Shown here: positions 1 through 9,539 of the stretch, in pieces
Numbering within the stretch: position 1 is the stretch's first letter
Layout: each line of letters opens with the position of its first letter
DNA from: Georgenia faecalis
Lineage (GTDB): Bacteria > Actinomycetota > Actinomycetes > Actinomycetales > Actinomycetaceae
Direction of reading: 5' to 3'
DNA length: 64,000 nt
Assembly (NCBI RefSeq): GCF_003710105.1
Contig: NZ_CP033325.1
Span: 682,001-746,000 of the forward strand
Notes under the pieces: generated by a model
What the model was told of the DNA's origin: nothing
Databases searched by the model: none
The model's input: only the letters and a program-made list of their open reading frames with translations
Position numbers and translations under genes: made by a program

Positions 1-620
1 GCTGGTTCTGGGGCGGGTTCTCCCGCCGCGTCGCCATCTGGACCTCGGTGGGCACTGCGACGATCATGACCGGCCTCGTCGTCGCCGACCAGGTCCTCAC
101 GGCTTGGGGCGGCTACCTCGGCGTCGTGCGCAACGGCCGGCCGATCTCCACCATCGGGTCCGAGACCCCGAACTTCAACGGGACGTTCTGGCAGGAGTTC
201 CTCGACAAGGGGACCCAGCTCATCCTCCCGACCATCCTGCTCACCCTCATCTCGGTGGCGAGCTACACCCGCTACACCCGGGCGTCGATGCTCGAGGTGC
301 TCGAGCAGGACTACGTCCGCACCGCCCGCTCCAAGGGCCTCTCGGAGCGCACGGTCATCACCAAGCACGCCTTCCGCAACGCGCTCATCCCCATCACGAC
401 GATCGTCGCGTTCGACTTCGCCGGCCTCATCGGCGGCGCGGTCCTCACCGAGACGGTCTTCGGCTGGAAGGGCATGGGCGAGCTGTTCCGGACCGGCCTC
501 ACCACGGTGGACCCGGCCCCGGTCATGGCGTTCTACCTCGTGACCGGCACCGCCGCCGTCGTCATGAACATGCTGGCGGACATCGCCTACGCGTTCCTCG
601 ACCCGCGGATCCGGCGATGA
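1..620 (+). CDS. Peptide ABC transporter permease, DppB/OppB family (5' end missing)
   Basis: This is the first inner-membrane subunit of an oligopeptide/dipeptide importer. The reading frame is already open at base 3 and runs through an internal GTG at 48, so the true start lies upstream of the window; 205 residues are visible. They carry several hydrophobic membrane segments and the binding-protein-dependent permease signature: the EAA-type loop around 'DYVRTARSKGLSE', with which the ATPase docks, followed by 'NALIPITT'. The C-terminus 'AYAFLDPRIRR' is typical of DppB proteins. The next permease starts 51 bases downstream and the ATPase follows it, so these form one operon; the substrate-binding protein is probably upstream of the window. 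The substrate cannot be read from the sequence and may be a di- or oligopeptide. Confidence 0.93.
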   Translation, partial: WFWGGFSRRVAIWTSVGTATIMTGLVVADQVLTAWGGYLGVVRNGRPISTIGSETPNFNGTFWQEFLDKGTQLILPTILLTLISVASYTRYTRASMLEVLEQDYVRTARSKGLSERTVITKHAFRNALIPITTIVAFDFAGLIGGAVLTETVFGWKGMGELFRTGLTTVDPAPVMAFYLVTGTAAVVMNMLADIAYAFLDPRIRR

Positions 621-671
621 GCCCGGTGAGATCGACGACGCAGGCACGGCCGGCCGTAACGGAGGACAGCG

Positions 672-1697
672 ATGAGTGACGAGAACCAGCGACCCGAGCA
701 GATCGTCCCGATCCCCACGATCCAGGGCGGGGACCCGGGCGCCGTCCAGAACATCGACCCGCTCGCGATCGAGGAGGACCTCGAGGGCAAGACGGACAAG
801 TCCTACTCCCAGGGCCAGCTCGTCCTGCGGCGCTTCCTTCGCCACAAGGCCGCCATGGTCTCCCTGGCCGTCCTCGTCTTCGTCACGCTGCTCGCCTACA
901 CCTCCATCGGGTTCGGCCCCTTCCCCGGGTGGTGGAAGCACGGCTACACCCTCGCGGGATCCGTCGTCGACGGCGGGAAGCCCACCCTGTCGCTCTGGCC
1001 GTTCCGGATCGGGGAGCACCCCTTCGGCCAGGACAACTCCGGCAAGGACTTCTTCGCCCTCGTCATGCGCGGCACCCAGCGATCGCTCATCATCGCCTTC
1101 GTCGTCGGCATCGTCTCGACGATCGTCGGCACGGTGATCGGCGCGCTCGCCGGCTACTTCCGCGGCTGGGTCGAGGCCGTGCTCATGCGGATCACCGACC
1201 TGTTCATCGTCATCCCGCTCCTCGTCCTCGCGGCCGTCCTCGGTCAGATGACCGGCGGCAACAACATCTGGCTCCTCGCCGCGGTCCTCGGGATCGTCAC
1301 GTGGACCGGCCTCGCGCGCCTGGTCCGGGGCGAGGTGCTCTCCCTGCGGGAGCGCGAGTTCGTCGCCGCCGCCCGGGCCGTGGGGACGTCCCCCGCCCGC
1401 ATCGTCGTCAAGCACATCCTGCCCAACACCCTCGGCACGATCATCGTCTCGGCCACGCTGTCCATCGCCTCCGCGATCCTCCTCGAGACCTCGCTGAGCT
1501 TCCTCGGGTTCGGCGTCAACCCGCCGGACACGTCGCTGGGCGTCCTCATCTCCACCTACCAGAACTCCTTCACGTCCCGTCCGTGGCTGTTCTGGTGGCC
1601 GGGCATCTTCATCCTGGCCATCGCGCTCAGCGTGAACTTCATCGGTGACGGGCTGCGCGACGCGTTCGACCCGCGGCAGAACAGGAAGAAGGACTGA
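672..1697 (+). CDS. Peptide ABC transporter permease, DppC/OppC family
   Basis: This is the second membrane subunit of the peptide importer, 341 residues. A GGAGG box at 660-664 precedes the ATG at a normal distance. A hydrophilic N-terminal arm of about 55 residues leads into the first membrane helix ('AAMVSLAVLVFVTLLAYT'). There is then a periplasmic-side loop of about 70 residues and a block of five helices. The ATPase-docking EAA loop is at 'REFVAAARAVGTSPARIV', followed by 'KHILPNTLGTIIV', as in DppC/OppC. The C-terminal 'NFIGDGLRDAFDPR' is the family's usual ending. The stop codon overlaps the ATG of the ATPase gene by one base (TGATG), so translation is probably coupled. Confidence 0.95.
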   Translation: MSDENQRPEQIVPIPTIQGGDPGAVQNIDPLAIEEDLEGKTDKSYSQGQLVLRRFLRHKAAMVSLAVLVFVTLLAYTSIGFGPFPGWWKHGYTLAGSVVDGGKPTLSLWPFRIGEHPFGQDNSGKDFFALVMRGTQRSLIIAFVVGIVSTIVGTVIGALAGYFRGWVEAVLMRITDLFIVIPLLVLAAVLGQMTGGNNIWLLAAVLGIVTWTGLARLVRGEVLSLREREFVAAARAVGTSPARIVVKHILPNTLGTIIVSATLSIASAILLETSLSFLGFGVNPPDTSLGVLISTYQNSFTSRPWLFWWPGIFILAIALSVNFIGDGLRDAFDPRQNRKKD

Positions 1698-3484
1698 TGA
1701 GCACCGCCATCAACGCCCCGCGTCCCGGCGACGCACGGCCCGCCGACGACGACCGCGTCCTGTCGTTCACCGACCTCGACGTCCGCTTCGCCACCGAGTT
1801 CGGCTCGGTCCACGCCGTCAAGGGCATCTCACTCGCCGTCCGTCCAGGGGAGGTGCTCGCCCTCGTCGGCGAGTCCGGCTCCGGCAAGTCGGTGACCTCG
1901 ATGACCGCCCTCGGACTGCTCCCGAAGAACGCCCGCGTCAACGGCACCATCACCGTCGGCGACAAGTCGGTGGGCAAGCTCGACACCCGGGGCCTGCGCC
2001 GGATGCGCGGCAACGACGTCGCCATGGTCTTCCAGGAGCCCATGACCGCGCTCAACCCCGTGCTCACCATCGGCACGCAGCTCACCGAGGCGCTCGAGCT
2101 GCACGGCATCGCCTACGGCGCCGAGGCCGTGCGCCGCGCCGTCGAGCTGCTGCGCATGGTGGGCATCCCCGAGCCCGAGCGGCGGATCAAGCAGTACCCG
2201 CACGAGCTCTCGGGCGGCCAGCGTCAGCGCGTGGTCATCGCCATCGCCATCAGCTGCGACCCCAAGGTGATCATCGCCGACGAGCCGACGACGGCCCTCG
2301 ACGTCACCGTGCAGGCGGACATCCTCGACCTGCTCCGCTCGCTCAAGGACAAGCTCGACACCGGCATCCTCCTCATCACCCACAACATGGGCGTCGTCGC
2401 CGACATGGCCGACCGCGTCGCGGTGATGTTCAAGGGCGACATCGTCGAGACCGGCAGCGCCGACGAGGTGCTCAACCGCCCGCAGCACCCCTACACCAAG
2501 CGCCTGCTCGACTCCGTCCCGCACCTCGGGCAGGGGCCGGGACAGTTCGGCAGCGCCGACATCTCCCACGAGCGCATCGACCGCACGGCGGCGCCCGCCC
2601 TCGAGATGAAGAACCTCGTCATCGAGTACCACCGCGCCGGCAAGCCGCCGTTCCGCGCGGTCGACGACGTGACGTTCTCCGTCCACCAGGGCGAGATCGT
2701 CGGCCTCGTCGGCGAGTCGGGGTCCGGCAAGTCGACCATCGGCCGGTGCGCGCTCGGCCTCATCCCCGCGGCCAGCGGCACCATCAACCTCTTCGGTCAG
2801 GACTTCGGCGCCCTGGGCCGCAAGGAGTCCAAGGCCCTGCGGCGCCGCATCGGCGTGATCTTCCAGGACCCGGCGGCCTCGCTCAACCCCCGCCTGCCCA
2901 TCGGTGACGTCATCTCCGAGCCACTCGTCGTCCACAAGGTGGGGGACAAGAAGTCCCGCCAGCAGAAGGTCTACGAGCTCCTCGACGCCGTCCAGCTCCC
3001 GCGCAGCGTCTACAACCGCTACCCGCACGAGCTCTCCGGCGGTCAGCGCCAGCGCGTGTCCGTGGCCCGGGCGCTCACCCTCGAGCCCGAGCTCCTCGTC
3101 GCGGACGAGCCGACCTCGGCGCTCGACGTGTCGGTCCAGGCCAGCGTGCTGGCGATGTTCACCGAGCTGCAGGAGCGCTACCGCTTCGCGTGCCTGTTCG
3201 TCTCCCACGACCTCGCCGTCGTCGACCTCCTCGCCCACCGCGTCGTCGTCCTGCAGAACGGCAAGATCGTCGAGCAGGGCGAGCGCACCGCCGTGCTGCA
3301 GAACCCGCAGGAGGAGTACACGCAGCGTCTGCTCGCGGCGGCTCCCGTGCCGGAGCCGGGGGAGCAGCGCCGCCGGCGCGAGGAGCGCCACGCGCTGCTC
3401 GCCTCGTTCGGCGAGAGCGTCACCGAGCTCCAGATCGACCCCGAGCGCGACCCCGGTCCCCTGGACGTGAGCACCCGGGAGTAG
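1697..3484 (+). CDS. Peptide ABC transporter, fused DppD-DppF-type ATPase
   Basis: This energises the peptide importer. At 595 residues it contains two complete nucleotide-binding domains in one chain, replacing separate DppD and DppF subunits. The first Walker A (GESGSGKS) is at residues 58-65 and the second at 339-346. Each half has its own 'LSGGQRQR' signature and a Walker B ending in 'ADEPT'. The region after the first domain ('RPQHPYTKRLLDSVP') is the oligopeptide-transporter C-terminal motif that normally ends DppD, which confirms the order D then F. Fused double ATPases of this sort are common in actinobacteria. The start overlaps the permease stop. The gene ends 31 bases before the FtsX-type array, which may share its transcript but belongs to a different transporter. 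Confidence 0.95.
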   Translation: MSTAINAPRPGDARPADDDRVLSFTDLDVRFATEFGSVHAVKGISLAVRPGEVLALVGESGSGKSVTSMTALGLLPKNARVNGTITVGDKSVGKLDTRGLRRMRGNDVAMVFQEPMTALNPVLTIGTQLTEALELHGIAYGAEAVRRAVELLRMVGIPEPERRIKQYPHELSGGQRQRVVIAIAISCDPKVIIADEPTTALDVTVQADILDLLRSLKDKLDTGILLITHNMGVVADMADRVAVMFKGDIVETGSADEVLNRPQHPYTKRLLDSVPHLGQGPGQFGSADISHERIDRTAAPALEMKNLVIEYHRAGKPPFRAVDDVTFSVHQGEIVGLVGESGSGKSTIGRCALGLIPAASGTINLFGQDFGALGRKESKALRRRIGVIFQDPAASLNPRLPIGDVISEPLVVHKVGDKKSRQQKVYELLDAVQLPRSVYNRYPHELSGGQRQRVSVARALTLEPELLVADEPTSALDVSVQASVLAMFTELQERYRFACLFVSHDLAVVDLLAHRVVVLQNGKIVEQGERTAVLQNPQEEYTQRLLAAAPVPEPGEQRRRREERHALLASFGESVTELQIDPERDPGPLDVSTRE

Positions 3485-3514
3485 GCCGGGTCGGAGGGAC
3501 GCGAGGAGGCGGGG

Positions 3515-6500
3515 GTGCGGGCAGGCGGTCTCGTCGCGCGCCGAGGGCGGGCCCACCGAGGCCCGCTCGTCGTCCTCGGCGTCCTGGTCGCCACGGTGGC
3601 GGCGACGAGCGCCGTCACCGTGGGGCACACCGGCGCCAGCGCGGCGGCCACCGTGCACGCCGCGTTCGCGACGGCGCCGCCGGACGAGACGGGCCTGCGG
3701 GTGCAGACCCGGCTGGCGACGGACCCCGATGGGCAGCACGCCGCCGTCGGCGCCGCCCTCGCGGCCCTCATGCCCTCCGTCCCGCTCGACGTGCAGCGCA
3801 GCCTCACGAGCGAGCCGGTCGCCCTGGTCGCGGGCGGGCGCGAGGCACGGGTCACCCTCACCACCGGCGAGGACGCCGTGGGCCGGGGCGACCTCGACCC
3901 GCCGGGTCCGGGGGAGGCGCTGGTGCCGGAGGCGGTCGCCGCCGAGCTGGGAGTGGGCTCCGGGGACACCGTCGAGGTCGAGGGCGTCCCCCTCACCGTC
4001 GCCGGCACCTGGCAGCCGGGCGCGGACGCCCGGGACGGGGAGGACACCACGCTCGGCGCGGTGCTCGTCGACGCCGCGACGCTGGCGGAGACGACCGACG
4101 CCCCCTTCGTGCGGTGGACCCTCCGCCCGGTGGCGGCGGGGCTCGACGCCGACGACCTGCCGGTGCTCGCCGACGGGGCGGACCGGCTCGAGGGGGTGCT
4201 CGACCGCGACGACGCCGTCGCCGTGCGGGGGCTCACCGTCTCCGGCGGGCTGGCCGCCACCGCGACCGAGGTCGCCCGGGCCGGTGCCGCTGCCGGCGTG
4301 GTGGGCCGGGTCCCGCTCGTCCTGCTCGCCGTCATCGCGCTCGTCGCGCTCGTCCAGGTGGTCCGGCTGCTCGGGCAGGGCCGGGCGCAGGAGGTCGAGA
4401 TCCTCGTCGCCCGCGGGGCGGAGCCCCGCACCCTCACCCGGTGGGCGGGCCTCGAGGCGCTCGTCGTCGCCGCCGGGGGTGCGGCGGTCGGGACCGCGGT
4501 CGCCGCCGCCGTCGTGACGAGGCTCGACGGCGGGGCCGCCCAGCTCGGGGCCGTGCTCCTCACCGGCGTCGTCGTCGCCCTCGGCGCGTTCACCGTGGCC
4601 GTCGTCGTCGCGGGGGCGCAGGTACGCGCGGCGGCCCGCCGGATGGTCACCGACCGCTCGGGGCGGCTCCGGGAGGCCGCCGCCGCGGGGTCCGTCCTCC
4701 TCGCCGGCGTCGCCGCGCTCCTCGCCGCGTGGCAGCTCCGGCGCTTCGGGACCCCCCTCGTCGTCGGCGCGGACGGGCAGACCAGGACGGACGTCCTCGC
4801 CGTGGCGAGCCTGGCCGCCGTGCTCACCGCCCTCGCCATGGTCGCGCTCGCGCTCCTCGGGCCCCTCACTCGGTCCGGGGAGCGGCTCGCCGCGCGCGCC
4901 CGGCGTCTCGCCGTCCCGCTCGCGGGCCGGCAGGTCTCGCGGCGGCTGCGCGCCTACGCCGTCCCCGTCGTCCTGCTCTCCCTCGCGGCGGGCGCGGTCA
5001 CCAGCGCTGGTGCCTTCGCGGGCACGACGGCGACCCAGCGCGAGCAGGCCGCAGGCCTGGCCACGGGCTCGGACGTCCGCGTCCACCTGCCCCCGCGGCC
5101 GACGGCCCGGCTGGGGTTCCCCGTCGCCGACTCCGCCGTCCCGTACGCGCGGATCGAGGGGGTGGCCGCCGCCGCGAGCGTCCTGCGCCAGGACGCCACG
5201 CTCGGTCAGGCGCCCGTCACGCTCACCGCGCTGCCGACCCACCGCGTGGCCGACGTCGTCCGGGCTCCGGCCGGGCTCGGTCTCGCCGCCGCCGTCGAGC
5301 GCCTCGTGCCGGCGCCCCGCGACGACGACGCGGGCGACGTCACGCCCCCGGGCGTCGGCCTGGCGCTGCCGGCGGGCACGGCCGCCCTCGAGCTCGAGGT
5401 GCGGGTGCGGGCGGACGTACCGGCCGACGTGCTCGCGCGGCGCGCGGAGGACGCCGAGGCGTACGCCGAGATCCTCCGGACGGAGGGCGCGACCGAGGAG
5501 GAGGTCCGGATCGAGGTCGAGCGCCGGGACCGCGTGCTCTTCGCCGACTCGCGGTTCTCGCTCGCCACGGCGGTGTGGGTCGCCGACTCCGACGGTGCCC
5601 TGTCCCTGCTCGGCGCGGGCTCCCTCGTCGTCGACCTCGACGACCCCGGTGCCGGGGACGTCGGCCCGCAGCCCGCGGTCCACGCCCTCGCGGTCGACCT
5701 GCCGGGTGACGACGAGTACCGCGTCGTCGCCGTCGAGGTGACGGGCAACGCCGCCGGGACGGAGGCCGCGCTCGACTACGAGGTGAGCGCCGTGCGGGCG
5801 GCGGACGTCGATGGCGGCGGCCCGGACCTCGGGCCCGGGTGGGCGCTCGCCGAGGACGTGGCAACCGGGCTCGTCGAGCCGGGCCCGCTCGGCACGATCG
5901 GCCTCACCACCCGCCTCGGCGGCGAGGGCGCGCCGGGCCGGTTCCTCGCCCGTCTGGTCCCCGGCGGCGCGGACGGGCCCGTACCGGCGTTACTCACGAC
6001 GGCGCTCGCCGAGCACGCGAGCCTGGCCGTCGGCGACGAGGTCCCGATCGCCCTCGCGGGGCCCGAGGTGGACCTCGAGGTCGTCGGGCTCATCGACGCG
6101 GTCCCCGGCGGGCTCGAGGAGCACGCCGTCCTCGTCGACCAGGGCGTCCTGGGCGCGTCCCTCCTGCGTGGCCGGCCGAACCTGCCGCTGCCGACGCAGG
6201 TGTGGCTCGCCGTGGACGAACCGGCCACCGACGCGGACGTCGCAGCGGCGGCGCTCGCCGCGGTGGGCCGCGACGGCGAGGTGGAGGTCGCCCGCGCGGC
6301 CGGCGTCGACGCCACCGGTTCCGTGCGGGAGGCGTTCTGGCTGGCGGCGGCCGGGTCCGCCGTGCTAGCACTCACGGGCGCGGCCGCCGTCGCCCTCGCG
6401 CTCACCCGTGAGCGGCGCGGCGAGGTCGTCGTCCTGCGCGCCCTCGGCCAGACACCCGCGGGGCAGGCCCGCACGCGGTCCGGGGAGCTGCTCGGCGTGG

Positions 6501-6745
6501 GCGCACTCGGGGTGGTCCTCGGCACGGGCGCCGGCTGGCTCGCGTCCTGGCTGCTCGTGCCGACGCTCGCGCGGGCCGCGGCGACCGTCACGTCGCCCCT
6601 CGCGCTCGCCGTCGGGCTTGACGTCGTCCCCACCGCGCTCCTGCTCGGCGCCGTCCTCGCCGGGCTGCTCGCCGTGGGCGGCGTGGTCGCCGCGCGGGTC
6701 CGGGCGCAGGCCCGCGACGCCGAGTACCGGGAGGAGATCCGGTGA
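3515..6745 (+). CDS. Large FtsX-type ABC permease (first of pair)
   Basis: This is an integral-membrane protein of 1076 residues from the FtsX/MacB-type permease superfamily. The GTG start at 3515 follows a GAGGAGG box. An N-terminal membrane helix ('PLVVLGVLVATVAATSAVTV') is followed by an extracytoplasmic domain of about 230 residues, a hydrophobic block near residues 265-465, a second very large extracytoplasmic domain, and a terminal block of three helices ('GSAVLALTGAAAVALALTRE' onward). The sequence just after, 'RRGEVVVLRALGQTPAGQA', is the characteristic cytoplasmic loop of FtsX permeases. Its stop overlaps the GTG of the next permease by four bases. With that permease and two ATPases downstream it most likely forms a mechanotransmitting exporter or envelope-signalling complex. 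The cargo is unknown. Confidence 0.85.
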   Translation: MRAGGLVARRGRAHRGPLVVLGVLVATVAATSAVTVGHTGASAAATVHAAFATAPPDETGLRVQTRLATDPDGQHAAVGAALAALMPSVPLDVQRSLTSEPVALVAGGREARVTLTTGEDAVGRGDLDPPGPGEALVPEAVAAELGVGSGDTVEVEGVPLTVAGTWQPGADARDGEDTTLGAVLVDAATLAETTDAPFVRWTLRPVAAGLDADDLPVLADGADRLEGVLDRDDAVAVRGLTVSGGLAATATEVARAGAAAGVVGRVPLVLLAVIALVALVQVVRLLGQGRAQEVEILVARGAEPRTLTRWAGLEALVVAAGGAAVGTAVAAAVVTRLDGGAAQLGAVLLTGVVVALGAFTVAVVVAGAQVRAAARRMVTDRSGRLREAAAAGSVLLAGVAALLAAWQLRRFGTPLVVGADGQTRTDVLAVASLAAVLTALAMVALALLGPLTRSGERLAARARRLAVPLAGRQVSRRLRAYAVPVVLLSLAAGAVTSAGAFAGTTATQREQAAGLATGSDVRVHLPPRPTARLGFPVADSAVPYARIEGVAAAASVLRQDATLGQAPVTLTALPTHRVADVVRAPAGLGLAAAVERLVPAPRDDDAGDVTPPGVGLALPAGTAALELEVRVRADVPADVLARRAEDAEAYAEILRTEGATEEEVRIEVERRDRVLFADSRFSLATAVWVADSDGALSLLGAGSLVVDLDDPGAGDVGPQPAVHALAVDLPGDDEYRVVAVEVTGNAAGTEAALDYEVSAVRAADVDGGGPDLGPGWALAEDVATGLVEPGPLGTIGLTTRLGGEGAPGRFLARLVPGGADGPVPALLTTALAEHASLAVGDEVPIALAGPEVDLEVVGLIDAVPGGLEEHAVLVDQGVLGASLLRGRPNLPLPTQVWLAVDEPATDADVAAAALAAVGRDGEVEVARAAGVDATGSVREAFWLAAAGSAVLALTGAAAVALALTRERRGEVVVLRALGQTPAGQARTRSGELLGVGALGVVLGTGAGWLASWLLVPTLARAAATVTSPLALAVGLDVVPTALLLGAVLAGLLAVGGVVAARVRAQARDAEYREEIR

Positions 6746-9534
6746 CCGGCCTCCCCGGCCTCGCGTGGCGCCAGCTCCGCGCGAACCTCGCCGTGCCGCT
6801 GGCCCTCGCCGTCCTCGTCCTCCTCGTCGCGTTCGTCGTCACGGCCTGGCCACGCGTCCTCGCCGACGTCGACGACCGACAGGTGGCGTACGAGACCGAC
6901 GGCGTGAGCGTGCTCCGCCGGGACGTCATCGGCGTCCAGCTCGGCCAGCAGCCGGGGCTCCCCGCCGCGCCGGAACCCGGGACGACCGGCCTCGAGCCGG
7001 ACGTCGAGGCGTCGCTCGGCGGGCTGCTCGCCGGCCTGGAGGAGCTCCGCGCCGCGCAGCCCGAGCCGCTGCGGGGGATCCTCGGCGAGCCTCGGGCCAC
7101 GGTGGAGACGCCCGAGGTCGACATCCGGCCCGTCGAGGGCGGGGAGATCGGCCGGCCCCGTGTGTCCTTCAAGTCCGACCCCTATCTCACCGACCACGTC
7201 GAGCTCGTCGACGGCGCGTGGCCGGCCGAGCCGCCGACGGCGGACCCCTTCGCCGCGCGGACGCCCGAGGGGATGACCCTCACCGAGGAGGAGCTGGCCG
7301 CGCTCCAGGCCGAGGCCGACGCGCTCCACGCGCGGCCCGTGCAGGTCGCCCTGTCCGTCGACGCCGCGGAGGTCCTCCAGTGGGACGTCGGCAAGGAGCG
7401 CGAGGCGCCCGGCTCCGAACGGACGCTCCTGCTCACCGGGACGTTCGCCCCGCTGGACCCGGACGAGGACTACTGGGGGCACAACCCGCGCTCCGCCGCC
7501 CCGTACGTCGTCGACGACCTCAACTTCGGCACCTCCGCCTCGGCCGCCGCCTACGTCCACCCCGCGTGGGACCTCGCGCCACCGCTGCCCATGCCGATGG
7601 CCGAGCCGAGCGTCCGCATGTGGTTCGGGGTCGACGGCGGGGCCCTGACGGCGGACGCCGTGCCCGAGGCGCTCGCCCAGCTCCGCGGCTTCACCGCGGC
7701 GAATCAGCCGCTGGGGGAGTCGGCGTCCGCCGAGCCCCTCAGCCAGCGCTTCGGCAGCGAGCTGCCCGAGGTGCTCACGCGCATCCTCGCCCAGCAGAGC
7801 GTGACGTCCACCGTGCTCGCCGTCGTCGCGGCGGGACCGCTCGGGGTGACGCTCGCGGTGTTCCTCCTCGGGGCGCGGCTGCTCGTCTCCCGGTGCCGGT
7901 CCTCCCTCGCCCTCCTCCGCGCCCGCGGCGGGTCCGGGGTGCAGCTCCGGACGATGATGGCGGCCGAGGGCCTCGCGCTCGCGCTCCCCGCCGCGGCCGC
8001 CGGGGCGGCGCTGGCAATCGCGCTCGTCCCGGGTCGCACGAGCACGGGCGACCTGGCCCTCGCCGGCGGCGTCGCCCTCGTCCCCGCCGCGCTCCTCGCC
8101 CTGGCGACGTCCCCGCGGGGGCTGCGCGAGGCCCGTGCCGACCTCGGCACGTCGCGGGCCCGGCTGCGCTGGGTGGGGGAGGTCGTCGTGCTGGCGCTCG
8201 CCGCCGTCGGCGTCGTCCTCCTCGGCCAGCGGGGGATCCAGCCCGGCGACGGCGACACCGACCCGCTCCTCGCCGCGGTGCCGCTGCTGCTCGCGCTGGC
8301 GACGTGCGTCGTCGTCATGCGGGCCTACCCGTGGCCCGTCCGGGCGCTGCAGGGCGCGCTGGGCCGCCGCCGCGGCGTCACCGCCTTCCTCGGCGCGGCC
8401 CGAGCCGTCCGCGAGCCGGCCGGCGGGCTGGTGCCGGCGGTCGCGCTCGTGGTCGGCGTCTCCGTCGCCCTGTTCTCCGCCGTGCTCGGCTCGACCGTGA
8501 GCGAGGGCGTGCAGGGGACGGCGTGGACCGCCGTCGGGGCGGACCTGCGCCTGAGCGGGCCGGTCTTCGACGCGGAGACGGTCGGGCGCATTACCGGCGT
8601 CGAGGGCGTGGCCGCCGCGGCCACCGTCGCCGACGCCGGCACGATCGGGGTGACCGCCGGCGGTCAGACCCACCGCGTCGAGCTCGTCGCGCTCGACCCC
8701 GAGGCGTTCCGGGCGGTCCAGGCGGACGCCGTCGGCATCGACGAGCTGCCCACGGGGCTCGGGCCGGTGACCGGTGACCGCCTGCCCGCCGTGCTGTCGA
8801 CCTCGCTCGGTGCGGGGCCGGGCGCCGACGGGGTGAGCGCCTCGATCGGCGGCTCGACGCCGCTCGACGTCGTCGGCGTCATGGAGGACGTCGCGGGGGC
8901 CGGGGCGGCGGCGGACTTCGTCGTCGTCGACCACGCCACGGCCGAGGAGCTCACCGGGCAGGTGCTGCGCCCGCGGGTACTCCTCCTCGCCGTCGAGGCC
9001 GGGGCGGACCCGGGCCAGGTGCTCGAGCGGGTGCGGGCGATCGAGCCCGACGCGCTCGCGGAGAACCCCTCCGCCGACGCGCAGAACTTCCTCGCCTCGC
9101 CCATGGCCGGGGGCATGAGCGCGGCGCTCGGCACCGCCGTCGTCCTCTCGGTGCTGCTCGTGCTCGTCGCCGTCGTCCTCACGCAGCTCATGGGCGCCCC
9201 CCAGCGCGCACGGCTCCTCGCCGTGCTGCGTACGCTCGGTCTCCACCGACGCCAGGGGCAGGGGATCGTCGCCTGGGAGCTCGCGCCGCTCGCCGTCGTC
9301 TCGGTCGTCGCGGGCGCGGCGCTCGGGATCGCCGTGCCGTGGGTGATGCTCGGCGCGATGGACGTCACTGCGCTCACGGGCGGGGACCGCCAGCCGGACC
9401 TCGTGCTCGACCCGCTCGTCCTCGCCGCCGTGCTCGGCGGACTCCTGCTCGTGGCCGCGGTGGCCGTGGGCGTATCGACCATGATGAGCCGACGCGCGGA
9501 CCTGGCGACCCAGCTGCGCACGGGAGAGGGGTGA
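6742..9534 (+). CDS. Large FtsX-type ABC permease (second of pair)
   Basis: This is a partner of the preceding permease, 930 residues, beginning at a GTG that overlaps its stop codon (GTGA). The first helix is at about residues 14-35 ('VPLALAVLVLLVAFVVTAW'). A soluble domain of about 320 residues follows, then a hydrophobic block from about residue 355, a second soluble domain near residues 590-780, and a final three-helix block containing 'RARLLAVLRTLGLHRRQGQG', the FtsX-type cytoplasmic loop. It has no ATPase domain of its own; the two ATPases that follow supply that. The two permeases share architecture but differ widely in sequence, so they are likely two halves of a heterodimer. Confidence 0.85.
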   Translation: MTGLPGLAWRQLRANLAVPLALAVLVLLVAFVVTAWPRVLADVDDRQVAYETDGVSVLRRDVIGVQLGQQPGLPAAPEPGTTGLEPDVEASLGGLLAGLEELRAAQPEPLRGILGEPRATVETPEVDIRPVEGGEIGRPRVSFKSDPYLTDHVELVDGAWPAEPPTADPFAARTPEGMTLTEEELAALQAEADALHARPVQVALSVDAAEVLQWDVGKEREAPGSERTLLLTGTFAPLDPDEDYWGHNPRSAAPYVVDDLNFGTSASAAAYVHPAWDLAPPLPMPMAEPSVRMWFGVDGGALTADAVPEALAQLRGFTAANQPLGESASAEPLSQRFGSELPEVLTRILAQQSVTSTVLAVVAAGPLGVTLAVFLLGARLLVSRCRSSLALLRARGGSGVQLRTMMAAEGLALALPAAAAGAALAIALVPGRTSTGDLALAGGVALVPAALLALATSPRGLREARADLGTSRARLRWVGEVVVLALAAVGVVLLGQRGIQPGDGDTDPLLAAVPLLLALATCVVVMRAYPWPVRALQGALGRRRGVTAFLGAARAVREPAGGLVPAVALVVGVSVALFSAVLGSTVSEGVQGTAWTAVGADLRLSGPVFDAETVGRITGVEGVAAAATVADAGTIGVTAGGQTHRVELVALDPEAFRAVQADAVGIDELPTGLGPVTGDRLPAVLSTSLGAGPGADGVSASIGGSTPLDVVGVMEDVAGAGAAADFVVVDHATAEELTGQVLRPRVLLLAVEAGADPGQVLERVRAIEPDALAENPSADAQNFLASPMAGGMSAALGTAVVLSVLLVLVAVVLTQLMGAPQRARLLAVLRTLGLHRRQGQGIVAWELAPLAVVSVVAGAALGIAVPWVMLGAMDVTALTGGDRQPDLVLDPLVLAAVLGGLLLVAAVAVGVSTMMSRRADLATQLRTGEG

Positions 9535-9539
9535 GGCGC

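Noticed and set aside
1829-5683. 1284-residue minus-strand open frame across the peptide transporter and first FtsX permease
   Set aside because: It is antisense to three clear families, consists of Arg/Gly/Asp-rich low-complexity sequence, and reflects the absence of stop codons in very GC-rich DNA.
5776-9246. 1156-residue minus-strand open frame
   Set aside because: Same reason: a mirror of the FtsX permease genes with no recognisable domain.
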